A stretch of 5,035 nt of DNA from Candidatus Hodarchaeota archaeon. GTDB lineage: Archaea; Asgardarchaeota; Heimdallarchaeia; Hodarchaeales; Hodarchaeaceae. The notes below the pieces were generated by a model that searched no databases, had not been told where the DNA came from, and worked only from the letters and a program-made list of their open reading frames with translations. Shown here piece after piece: positions 1-5,035 of this stretch; within the stretch, counting starts at the first letter, position 1, and every line of letters begins with the position of its first letter. The position numbers and the translations under genes are program-made. Where the stretch lies: contig JAEOSP010000342.1 of assembly GCA_016840305.1 (NCBI GenBank), positions 1 to 5,035 on the forward strand, given 5' to 3'.

Positions 1-7
1 ATATATA

Positions 8-24
8 TTAAAAATAAAGATATA
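8..24 (+). promoter_or_regulatory. Possible TATA-box region of the small membrane protein gene
   Basis: An A/T-only stretch (ttaaaaataa, then gatata) lies about 17-33 bases before the ATG at 41. Archaeal TATA boxes sit about 25 bases before the transcription start, so this spacing would give a leaderless or nearly leaderless mRNA. No Shine-Dalgarno-like motif precedes the ATG, which fits. The surrounding DNA is very AT-rich, so the call rests mainly on spacing. Confidence 0.35.
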
Positions 25-40
25 CTATTAGACTCATTTT

Positions 41-478
41 ATGAAGATGAATAAGATGGTTGTTAAAGGTAAATTATTGGTAGGACCTATTCTAGCTTTG
101 GTTGGAGGTGCGTTAATGCTGTTCTCAAGTGTTTTTGTTTTTGCCTCTATAGGAATAACCGAAGCTGGTTTAATTGACGGGGGATTAACCTGGGAGGATG
201 TTGGCTTTGCTAAGGAGTTAATGTACGTTCGATTTGGACTTACATTACTCTGGGGTGTCTTGGGAATCCTTGGAGGGATTATTTCTATTACGGGTAAGAA
301 ATTTGGTGCAATTTTTGCTCTAATAGGAGGAGTAATGGGAATAGCTGGAATGATTATAACCCTAGGTACTATAACAGTCGTTAGTCCCGTTCCGGTCTCG
401 TTATCTGCCTCATTTGTATTCGTTGATCCAATTTTAATGCTTATAGGCGGTATCCTCGGATTAGCCTTAAGAAATTAA
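41..478 (+). CDS. Small four-helix integral membrane protein, function unknown
   Basis: This 145-residue protein is almost entirely hydrophobic. Four membrane segments can be read at about residues 12-36, 62-84, 88-114 and 125-143. They are rich in small residues, with repeated Gly-Gly pairs (22-23, 78-79, 96-97, 136-137) that suggest tight helix packing. The short positive N-terminus (K2, K5, K9, K11) and the K86-K87 pair between helices 2 and 3 suggest both are cytosolic, leaving the acidic 40-60 loop and the 115-124 loop outside. I see no catalytic motif or metal site and do not recognise the family with confidence. ATG at 41 is taken as the start; ATGs at 47 and 56 are in frame and would remove only a few residues. 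It ends with TAA and is followed at once by a T tract. The next gene, a tRNA, faces the other way, so this gene is probably the last or only one of its transcript. Confidence 0.8.
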   Translation: MKMNKMVVKGKLLVGPILALVGGALMLFSSVFVFASIGITEAGLIDGGLTWEDVGFAKELMYVRFGLTLLWGVLGILGGIISITGKKFGAIFALIGGVMGIAGMIITLGTITVVSPVPVSLSASFVFVDPILMLIGGILGLALRN

Positions 479-490
479 TTTTTTTTTTTT
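479..490 (+). terminator. Oligo-T terminator after the small membrane protein gene
   Basis: Twelve consecutive T residues start directly after the TAA at 476-478. Archaeal RNA polymerase terminates at such non-template T tracts without needing a hairpin, and I see no stem before it. The tract separates this gene from the converging tRNA gene. Confidence 0.65.
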
Positions 491-521
491 AAATAAGTCA
501 ATAATATGAGATTTATAAACT

Positions 522-527
522 AAAAAA
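522..527 (-). terminator. Probable oligo-T terminator of the tRNA-Ala gene
   Basis: Read on the minus strand, a run of six T residues begins three bases after the discriminator base of the tRNA at 531. This is the position expected for an archaeal tRNA terminator. Confidence 0.5.
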
Positions 528-530
528 TAG

Positions 531-602
531 TGGAGCTGGGGGGAATTGAACCCCCGGCCTTTCGCATGCCAAGCGAACGATCTGCGACTAATCCACAGCC
601 CC
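531..602 (-). tRNA. tRNA-Ala, anticodon GGC
   Basis: The minus strand folds into a 72-nt cloverleaf. The acceptor stem GGGGCUG pairs with CAGCUCC (602-596 with 538-532), including a G3:U70 wobble (600 with 534), the main alanine identity element. The discriminator is A (531). The anticodon stem UUCGC/GCGAA closes the loop UUGGCAU, with anticodon GGC at 570-568 reading GCC and GCU. The T arm is a perfect GGGGG/CCCCC stem with loop UUCAAUU. The D stem GAUU/GAUC has three canonical pairs and one U:G. CCA is not encoded, as often in archaea, and there is no intron. One oddity is the seven-base D-loop AGUCGCA (589-583), which has one G where tRNAs normally have the G18-G19 pair. The gene stands alone, convergent with the gene to its left and divergent from the protease. 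A weak A/T stretch at 631-641 or 664-674 could be its promoter; neither is convincing. Confidence 0.93.
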
Positions 603-716
603 GTTTGTATGAAAGTTCAATTAATTCTGCAATTTTCAAACATGTTAAAGATCGTTAGCTGTAGATTTAAATAATAAAGTATTTTTAAAAAAAATTATGG
701 TTTTTTAACTATTAAA

Positions 717-730
717 GTAAGAAATAAATA
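717..730 (+). promoter_or_regulatory. Probable TATA box (with purine-rich BRE-like bases) of the protease gene
   Basis: AAATAAATA at 722-730 is preceded by the purine-rich AGTAAG (717-722), resembling an archaeal BRE plus TATA box. Its centre is about 27 bases before the ATG at 753, so transcription would start at or very near that ATG and the mRNA would be leaderless. This also favours ATG 753 over the upstream in-frame TTG at 744. The remainder of the 603-716 intergenic stretch is A/T-rich with no other feature I can support. Confidence 0.45.
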
Positions 731-752
731 GCTATTTCATTATTTGAAGACT

Positions 753-2660
753 ATGAAAAATCTTTGGAGCAAAACTAAATTTCTGATAATTGGAGTTTTG
801 ATATTTAATTCACTAATTAGCCCAGTCATCGGAACAAGCATGGGATTAAACGCAAAACATTCTAACTTTAGAGATATTAACTTAAAGGTTAGTGAATTGC
901 CGATTATAAATGTAGAACAAGGAAATTATAAAGTTTCTGATTTTTCATCATTAATGTACGAAAAATATAGTATATTTGGAGACTTACTAATTGATCATTA
1001 CAAATCATTTCAAGATTCTGAAGATACAAAATTAAAAATCATTATGCTTTTTACCGAGGGAACTCCCAAATCAGAGCGAATCGAAGCAATAGACTCTATT
1101 TTTAATGAGTACCAAATAATAGATAATTATGATATAATTCCGGCTGTTTATCTAAAGGCTGATCCTAATGAAATTTTTACTAATAAGGAAAAAATGGAAG
1201 AATTTTCCTCCTTAAAAAAGGTTTACAAATCAAGGAATTATGAATCACCCTACTATTTAGAGCAAACTCCAAGATCAAGTGCGTTAAGTGCCAATAATTA
1301 TCCTAATTGGTGGTTATCTGCTATAGGTGCTGAAGATCTAGCTTACGATGGTACTGGAGTTAAAGTAGCTGTTCTCGATACGGGTATCTATGAACACCCG
1401 GATTTAAATATATTAGCTAGCGAAAATTTTGTATCAGAAGAATCTTCTTTTGAAGTTTATGACTACTATGGTCATGGAACGCATATCGCTGGTATTATTG
1501 GAGGGAACGGTAGTGCTTCAAACGGGAAATATAGAGGAGTCGCACCTGGAGTATCTCTGGTGAATGCAAAATCTGGTAGCCTCTCCGGTTTAGATGAAGG
1601 TGATATAATAAGTGCGATTGATTGGAGTGTCAACACAATTGGTGCCGACATTCTTTCCATGAGTTTTGGGGATAATTACCCGATTGCAAGCGATCCTCTT
1701 ATAGAAGCACTCGCTGCAGCTACCGAACTCGGTGTAATTAGTGTGTCATCTGCTGGAAATTCTGGACCAGAATACTTATCTGGTGGCTCTCCAGCATCTG
1801 GTATTGATGTGATTTCAGTCGGCGCAACAAATAGTAATAACGAATTAGCATCCTTTAGTAGCTGTGGGCCCTCATTATCGTATTTGAGTTATCCGGATAT
1901 AGTAGCTCCAGGAGTTAGAATTATTGCTACAGAAGCAGCAGAGTCTGTTATTTCAGACGAATTTCGTTATCTTGGAGATTTCTTTGATTATTCTGATAAC
2001 GGGGATTATATACCTTTAAGTGGAACTAGTATGGCGTGTCCTATGGTGGCAGGTGCTTTAGCAATTATGAAACAAGCTTATCCCGCATTAACTCCTGAAT
2101 CCGCGAGAATTGCTCTCTTAGAGGGAGCTAAAGCTCTTACGAATGAAAATGACGCTGATTATTTAAAATCGGGATATGGATTGATTAATGTTACTGCCTC
2201 GCTTATGTATTTAGATTATTTGAATGCGACTTATTTGGATGTCAACCAGGTAGTCAAAGTCACACCTAACATCTTACCGGTAAAACCTTTTGATCTAATA
2301 AATTTTCCAGGAGATCGCCAAGCATACAATTTAACAGTTATCTCTGGAGGAAATGTTACGTTAGATATTGAGCTTCCAACTAATATTGATGGCTTGTCGA
2401 TATCTACAGATAAGTCTCATTTACCATTTTCTGACGCCGGAGTCAATTTTTTAGCATTGAGTGTGGAGATAGAACCGGATGCTGTCCCAGGAACCCGAAC
2501 ATTCGAGGTAAATATTACTTCTGGAATGAGGTTGTACGACCAACTTACAGTATCAATTGAAGTTCGATTACCAGAACATAAAATCTTAATGGAATCCTAT
2601 CATGGATTAAACGACTGGTTTTCAGAACTCTCGTTCTATCAAATGGATTTTTATGATTAG
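753..2660 (+). CDS. Secreted subtilisin-like (S8) serine protease, N-terminal part ending at an in-frame TAG
   Basis: These 635 residues carry a complete protease. Residues 1-28 are a signal peptide: a charged start with K2, K7 and K9, then a hydrophobic core at about 10-23. Residues about 93-165 resemble an I9-type propeptide that chaperones and inhibits the enzyme until autocleavage. The S8 domain spans about 185-485. Its catalytic triad is Asp209 (VLDTG), His241 (GHGTHIAG) and Ser426 (GTSMACP), with the oxyanion Asn336 (SAGNSG), all intact, so the enzyme should be active outside the cell. A beta-sandwich follows (about 495-607) with several N-glycosylation sequons (NAT, NLT, NVT, NIT). Residues 610-635 begin a Rossmann-like domain (strand KILMESYHG) that the TAG at 2658-2660 cuts off in its first helix. 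The same frame continues without a gap into the next entry. I start at ATG 753; an in-frame TTG at 744 would add three residues before the signal peptide but fits the promoter less well. S8 identity is near certain; the true C-terminus is not. Confidence 0.93.
   Translation: MKNLWSKTKFLIIGVLIFNSLISPVIGTSMGLNAKHSNFRDINLKVSELPIINVEQGNYKVSDFSSLMYEKYSIFGDLLIDHYKSFQDSEDTKLKIIMLFTEGTPKSERIEAIDSIFNEYQIIDNYDIIPAVYLKADPNEIFTNKEKMEEFSSLKKVYKSRNYESPYYLEQTPRSSALSANNYPNWWLSAIGAEDLAYDGTGVKVAVLDTGIYEHPDLNILASENFVSEESSFEVYDYYGHGTHIAGIIGGNGSASNGKYRGVAPGVSLVNAKSGSLSGLDEGDIISAIDWSVNTIGADILSMSFGDNYPIASDPLIEALAAATELGVISVSSAGNSGPEYLSGGSPASGIDVISVGATNSNNELASFSSCGPSLSYLSYPDIVAPGVRIIATEAAESVISDEFRYLGDFFDYSDNGDYIPLSGTSMACPMVAGALAIMKQAYPALTPESARIALLEGAKALTNENDADYLKSGYGLINVTASLMYLDYLNATYLDVNQVVKVTPNILPVKPFDLINFPGDRQAYNLTVISGGNVTLDIELPTNIDGLSISTDKSHLPFSDAGVNFLALSVEIEPDAVPGTRTFEVNITSGMRLYDQLTVSIEVRLPEHKILMESYHGLNDWFSELSFYQMDFYD
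2658..2660 (+). other. In-frame TAG inside the protease reading frame: recoding site, nonsense mutation or sequence error
   Basis: The TAG separates two open stretches that share one frame, giving a combined frame from 753 to 4700. It interrupts a Rossmann-like domain between its first strand (KILMESYHG before the stop) and its second strand (YDLIILQTP after it). An ATG follows directly (TAGATG), but no ribosome binding site precedes it. The two other genes whose ends are visible stop with TAA, so TAG is not shown to be an ordinary terminator here. A single change such as TGG (Trp) or TAC/TAT (Tyr) to TAG would produce this arrangement. Pyrrolysine insertion at UAG is known in some archaea and is the main recoding candidate. 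Confidence 0.85.
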
Positions 2661-4700
2661 ATGAAAGATATTTCGGATTTAAATATCTCAATTGATTATT
2701 TAGCGGAATTCTGGACTCCAAATTACGAGAGATCTACAAGTAATTCTATATTAACGGAAGAATTATTAGCTCGATACGACTTGATAATCTTGCAAACTCC
2801 ATTCCTACCTTTTAATCCTCTTGAATTTAAAAATTTAAAAGATTACTTCAATAAAGGTGGTAATATCCTATTTTTAGGAACGAGATACCAAGATATATGT
2901 GTTAATAATATAAATGATCTCTTTTCCTTTATGAATTTAGGTATTGAAATTAACAAAGAAAACATTGCTGATGAAACCTGGCTTGGAATTGGAGCAACAG
3001 TGAGCTCTCAACCCATAGCGGGTCTTAATCATTCTCTTATTTTTCAAAACGTAAGCAAGTTCATCTGGAACTATGGAAATACCTTCAGCGTCTCTGGATC
3101 TACAGATAGTATTGCTGCATCAGATGGAAAAACAGTTGCTGCAGCGTATGATAACCGTGCCAGCGGGGGAGGTCGTTTTGTAGCTTTCGGTGACTTACAT
3201 TGGACTACTCGGTTATACGAATCGTCTTCGTATATTCAGGAACACGGAATCTTAACAAAAAATCTAATGAAGTATTTTTTTGAGCCAGAAAATGTGACAG
3301 TAAATATCTTTCTTCCATCTGAGAGTACTCCCGTTTCTCAAATTAACATAACAATTCATATTAAAGATCAGAACCGAGAAGCCCCAATAGACTCTACTTA
3401 TTTAAATGCATATTTAAATGTTTCAGTAGAAAATGGCGGTTATTTCGAGATGATTGACATGATCTCAAGTACTGATGGAATTTCGGGCAATAATACTTAT
3501 TCATTACCCTTCACTAGTGATGAACCTTACAAAATAATTGCAAACATTACATTTGAAGGTAAAACATATTCTAAAATCCTCAAAATCTTACATTACGATT
3601 CGATCCAAATGCCACAAATTTCGAGCATTATTAACACTGATAACATAGAAAGAGACGGCTTTGATTCGTTAGATATTGATGCTACACTTGATAACACTAG
3701 CCTCAATGTAGTATCCTACATGTCAATATTACCTTTCTCTTATTACAATGAAGAAGGTACAAGTAATAAGACATTTACGTTATTTAATTCTCTACCTAAT
3801 CTATTCGAGTATTCTTATAGTTTTAGTCCAACTCCTATCGATCCATCTGGTTTCGCTACTTTTTACATCCTACCTCACAACCCTGGGTACAATTACTACA
3901 ACCCTCATTCACCAAGATTAACTGCAAATATCATAAATAATCCTCCTGAATTCGTTGAAGATACCTCGAGCATAACAATTAATTCCCAAGTAATTTACTT
4001 CGAGGACACCCATACAGATGACAGTGTGAATGTTTATACAGCATCCCAAGGAAACCGGATCGACTTCGAAATAAACTTAACCGATTCAGTCAGTTATGAA
4101 GATCAAGATAGTTCCGAAATGAGAGTGTCTATTAATATTTTTGTCGTATCAATCTCAGAGGATAATTCAATTGTGCCTATTACTCCTAACACCTATGTTT
4201 ATTCTAATATAACTTATACTTCAGCTTCGAAAACTCATAATGGAAGAATTACTGTGCCATATACTATGAGTTACTCAACTATGACAGGGACTAAACAAAT
4301 CTCAACGGCATCTCAACTTGATAGCATTACACAGGATGGTTATATAGCAGTACTAATGATTACAGCTTTTGACAGCGAAGGCGAATCTGAAACTTTCATA
4401 ATTGCCTTGATGATTCAACCTTCTTTATCTTTTGATATTTTTATAGTTCTAATTATTATCGGAGTCGTCGTCGCAAGCGGAATTATTGTCCTTGTTTTAT
4501 TAATCAGAAAGAAGAGGAAATCTCGCTTCTCGAAAGGTCCAGAAGCATATTACGAGCAAGTATACGGTGACGAATCTGCTGAAGAATTCGATGATTCTAC
4601 TAAAAAATATCTTCACTATTGTCCTTATTGTGGGTATAAATTAGTTACGTTAAGGAATTTCTGCCCAAGTTGTGGAAAACCTCTGAAGTTCCAAGAGTAA
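2661..4700 (+). CDS. C-terminal part of the S8 protease: Rossmann-like domain, beta-rich ectodomain, membrane anchor and zinc ribbon
   Basis: This 679-residue frame continues the protease after the TAG and is unlikely to be an independent gene. It has no signal peptide, although it carries about ten N-glycosylation sequons and a C-terminal membrane anchor that imply an exported ectodomain. It also has no promoter or Shine-Dalgarno motif. Residues 1-205 complete a Rossmann-like fold: strand Y39-L44, strand G66-G73 (GGNILFLG), and closing strand G171-D178 (GRFVAFGD). This resembles the GATase-1-like/IFT52-type (DUF4350-like) domains found behind some archaeal subtilisins. I see no clear nucleophilic Cys, so it is probably a binding rather than a catalytic domain. 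Residues about 212-585 look like several Ig-like beta-sandwiches. One transmembrane helix lies at about 593-616, followed by the stop-transfer charges RKKRKSR. The cytosolic tail is acidic (about 626-645) and ends in a zinc ribbon with Cys654, Cys657, Cys668 and Cys671 (CPYC-X10-CPSC). Full length with the first part would be about 1,315 residues. If the TAG really terminates translation, this half is a dead fragment, or is made by reinitiation without export. Confidence 0.85.
   Translation: MKDISDLNISIDYLAEFWTPNYERSTSNSILTEELLARYDLIILQTPFLPFNPLEFKNLKDYFNKGGNILFLGTRYQDICVNNINDLFSFMNLGIEINKENIADETWLGIGATVSSQPIAGLNHSLIFQNVSKFIWNYGNTFSVSGSTDSIAASDGKTVAAAYDNRASGGGRFVAFGDLHWTTRLYESSSYIQEHGILTKNLMKYFFEPENVTVNIFLPSESTPVSQINITIHIKDQNREAPIDSTYLNAYLNVSVENGGYFEMIDMISSTDGISGNNTYSLPFTSDEPYKIIANITFEGKTYSKILKILHYDSIQMPQISSIINTDNIERDGFDSLDIDATLDNTSLNVVSYMSILPFSYYNEEGTSNKTFTLFNSLPNLFEYSYSFSPTPIDPSGFATFYILPHNPGYNYYNPHSPRLTANIINNPPEFVEDTSSITINSQVIYFEDTHTDDSVNVYTASQGNRIDFEINLTDSVSYEDQDSSEMRVSINIFVVSISEDNSIVPITPNTYVYSNITYTSASKTHNGRITVPYTMSYSTMTGTKQISTASQLDSITQDGYIAVLMITAFDSEGESETFIIALMIQPSLSFDIFIVLIIIGVVVASGIIVLVLLIRKKRKSRFSKGPEAYYEQVYGDESAEEFDDSTKKYLHYCPYCGYKLVTLRNFCPSCGKPLKFQE
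2666..2688 (+). other. Perfect 8-bp hairpin starting 5 bases after the TAG
   Basis: AGATATTT (2666-2673) pairs perfectly with AAATATCT (2681-2688) around the seven-base loop CGGATTT. It lies inside coding sequence at a position comparable to PYLIS-type stem-loops described just after UAG in pyrrolysine-containing methyltransferase genes. Seven of the eight pairs are A:U, so the stem is weak, and chance palindromes are common in AT-rich DNA. The structure is seen; any role in readthrough is inference. Confidence 0.4.
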
Positions 4701-4707
4701 TCATTTC

Positions 4708-4715
4708 TTTTTTTT
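4708..4715 (+). terminator. Oligo-T terminator after the protease frame
   Basis: Eight consecutive T residues begin 8 bases after the TAA at 4698-4700, preceded by a further TTTC. This is a typical archaeal T-tract terminator and suggests the protease frame and the following kinase gene are separate transcripts. Confidence 0.6.
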
Positions 4716-4729
4716 CTATAACATACAAC

Positions 4730-4760
4730 ATGAAGTATGAAACAAGAAGATAAACTTCAT
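4730..4760. repeat. Short inverted repeat upstream of the kinase gene
   Basis: ATGAAGT (4730-4736) and ACTTCAT (4754-4760) are perfect inverted copies separated by 17 bases. The centre-to-centre distance of 24 bases, and the position just before the presumed TATA box, would suit a dimeric repressor or activator site. Seven bases is short enough to occur by chance. Confidence 0.25.
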
Positions 4761-4768
4761 TATATGTA
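4759..4768 (+). promoter_or_regulatory. Possible TATA box of the FGGY kinase gene
   Basis: ATTATATGTA lies about 17-26 bases before the ATG at 4785, near the spacing of the two other promoters proposed here. The stretch between it and the start is A-rich (eight consecutive A), with no Shine-Dalgarno motif. A second A/T cluster at 4771-4778 is too close to the start to act as a TATA box for it. Confidence 0.3.
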
Positions 4769-4784
4769 AAAAAAATATATGATT

Positions 4785-5035
4785 ATGGAATATTTTCTCG
4801 GTTTAGACTGTTCCACGCAAAGTTTAACGGGTATAATTATCGATTTCAGCAAGAAGAAAAGAGTTTTATCCTCAAGTATCACTTATGACGAGAATTTGCC
4901 TCAATATAAAACTCAAAATGGAGTGTATATACATGATGATGTAAAAATTGTTCACTCGAATCCGTTAATGTGGGTTGAAGCATTAGAAATGCTTTTCAGC
5001 GATCTTACTCGGTCTAATCTTCCTTTAGAGAAAAT
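4785..5035 (+). CDS. FGGY-family carbohydrate kinase, xylulokinase-like, N-terminal part (runs off the window)
   Basis: Eighty-three residues are visible and the frame is open to the last base. The start MEYFLGLDCSTQSLTG matches the N-terminal phosphate-binding strand and turn of FGGY sugar kinases (ASKHA fold). These enzymes phosphorylate sugars such as xylulose, glycerol or ribulose with ATP in the cytosol. The following stretch, with YDENLPQY, GVYIHDD and NPLMWVEALEML, resembles the substrate-side N-terminal region of eukaryotic-type D-xylulose kinases more than the classical E. coli XylB pattern. Family members are usually about 500 residues, so roughly a sixth is present. An in-frame ATG at 4779 would add two residues (M-I); 4785 is preferred because the FGGY strand follows at once and the upstream TATA-like box is better placed. 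The conserved aspartate of the catalytic base lies beyond the window, so activity and exact substrate cannot be judged. Confidence 0.85.
   Translation, partial: MEYFLGLDCSTQSLTGIIIDFSKKKRVLSSSITYDENLPQYKTQNGVYIHDDVKIVHSNPLMWVEALEMLFSDLTRSNLPLEK

Noticed and set aside
683..707. A-run and T-run (AAAAAAAA ... TTTTTT) that could pair as a hairpin upstream of the protease
   Set aside because: It is only A:T pairing in very AT-rich intergenic DNA, with no GC pairs and no T tract in a terminator position.
744..752. TTG at 744 as the start of the protease
   Set aside because: It adds only three residues before a canonical ATG that itself begins a well-formed signal peptide and sits at the expected distance from the TATA-like box.
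1472..1660. 62-residue open frame on the minus strand
   Set aside because: It lies wholly inside the S8 catalytic domain coding sequence, has no promoter, and its sequence is the antisense shadow of conserved protease codons around the catalytic His.
2661..2663. ATG directly after the TAG as the start of an independent second gene
   Set aside because: There is no ribosome binding site, no promoter and no signal peptide, and the encoded protein begins in the middle of a domain whose first strand lies before the TAG. Reinitiation cannot be excluded but would give a non-exported fragment.
1..5035. CRISPR arrays, insertion sequences or phage genes
   Set aside because: No spaced direct repeats, transposase or integrase motifs, or terminal inverted repeats were seen anywhere in the window.

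Overview
The window looks like a piece of an AT-rich archaeal chromosome. The evidence is a tRNA-Ala gene with no encoded CCA, oligo-T stretches after genes, no clear Shine-Dalgarno motifs, and A/T-rich TATA-like boxes about 25-30 bases before start codons. It also encodes a secreted, sequon-rich, membrane-anchored subtilisin with a cytosolic zinc ribbon. An Asgard-type archaeon is my best guess from gene style, but no marker gene here proves it.

Layout, left to right. Positions 41-478 (+) encode a small four-helix, glycine-rich membrane protein of unknown function, followed by a T12 tract. Positions 531-602 (-) hold tRNA-Ala(GGC), with the G3:U70 alanine identity pair but an unusual short D-loop. 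Positions 603-752 are a divergent intergenic region with a probable promoter for the protease. Positions 753-4700 (+) are one continuous reading frame broken by a single TAG at 2658-2660. Upstream of the TAG are a signal peptide, an I9-like propeptide, a complete S8 catalytic domain and a beta-sandwich. Downstream are most of a Rossmann-like (GATase/IFT52-like) domain, beta-rich ectodomains, one transmembrane helix and a CPxC...CPxC zinc ribbon. The second half has no signal peptide, promoter or ribosome binding site of its own, so the two halves very probably belong to one protein of about 1,315 residues. From 4785 to the window edge (+) is the start of an FGGY-family carbohydrate kinase resembling eukaryotic-type xylulokinase.

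The main point of interest is the TAG. It falls inside the first helix of the Rossmann-like domain, in frame on both sides, and an 8-bp perfect hairpin begins 5 bases after it. Candidate explanations are UAG recoding (for example pyrrolysine insertion), a recent nonsense mutation (such as TGG to TAG), or a sequencing error. The sequence alone cannot choose between them. The other genes appear to be separate transcription units with no evident shared pathway.
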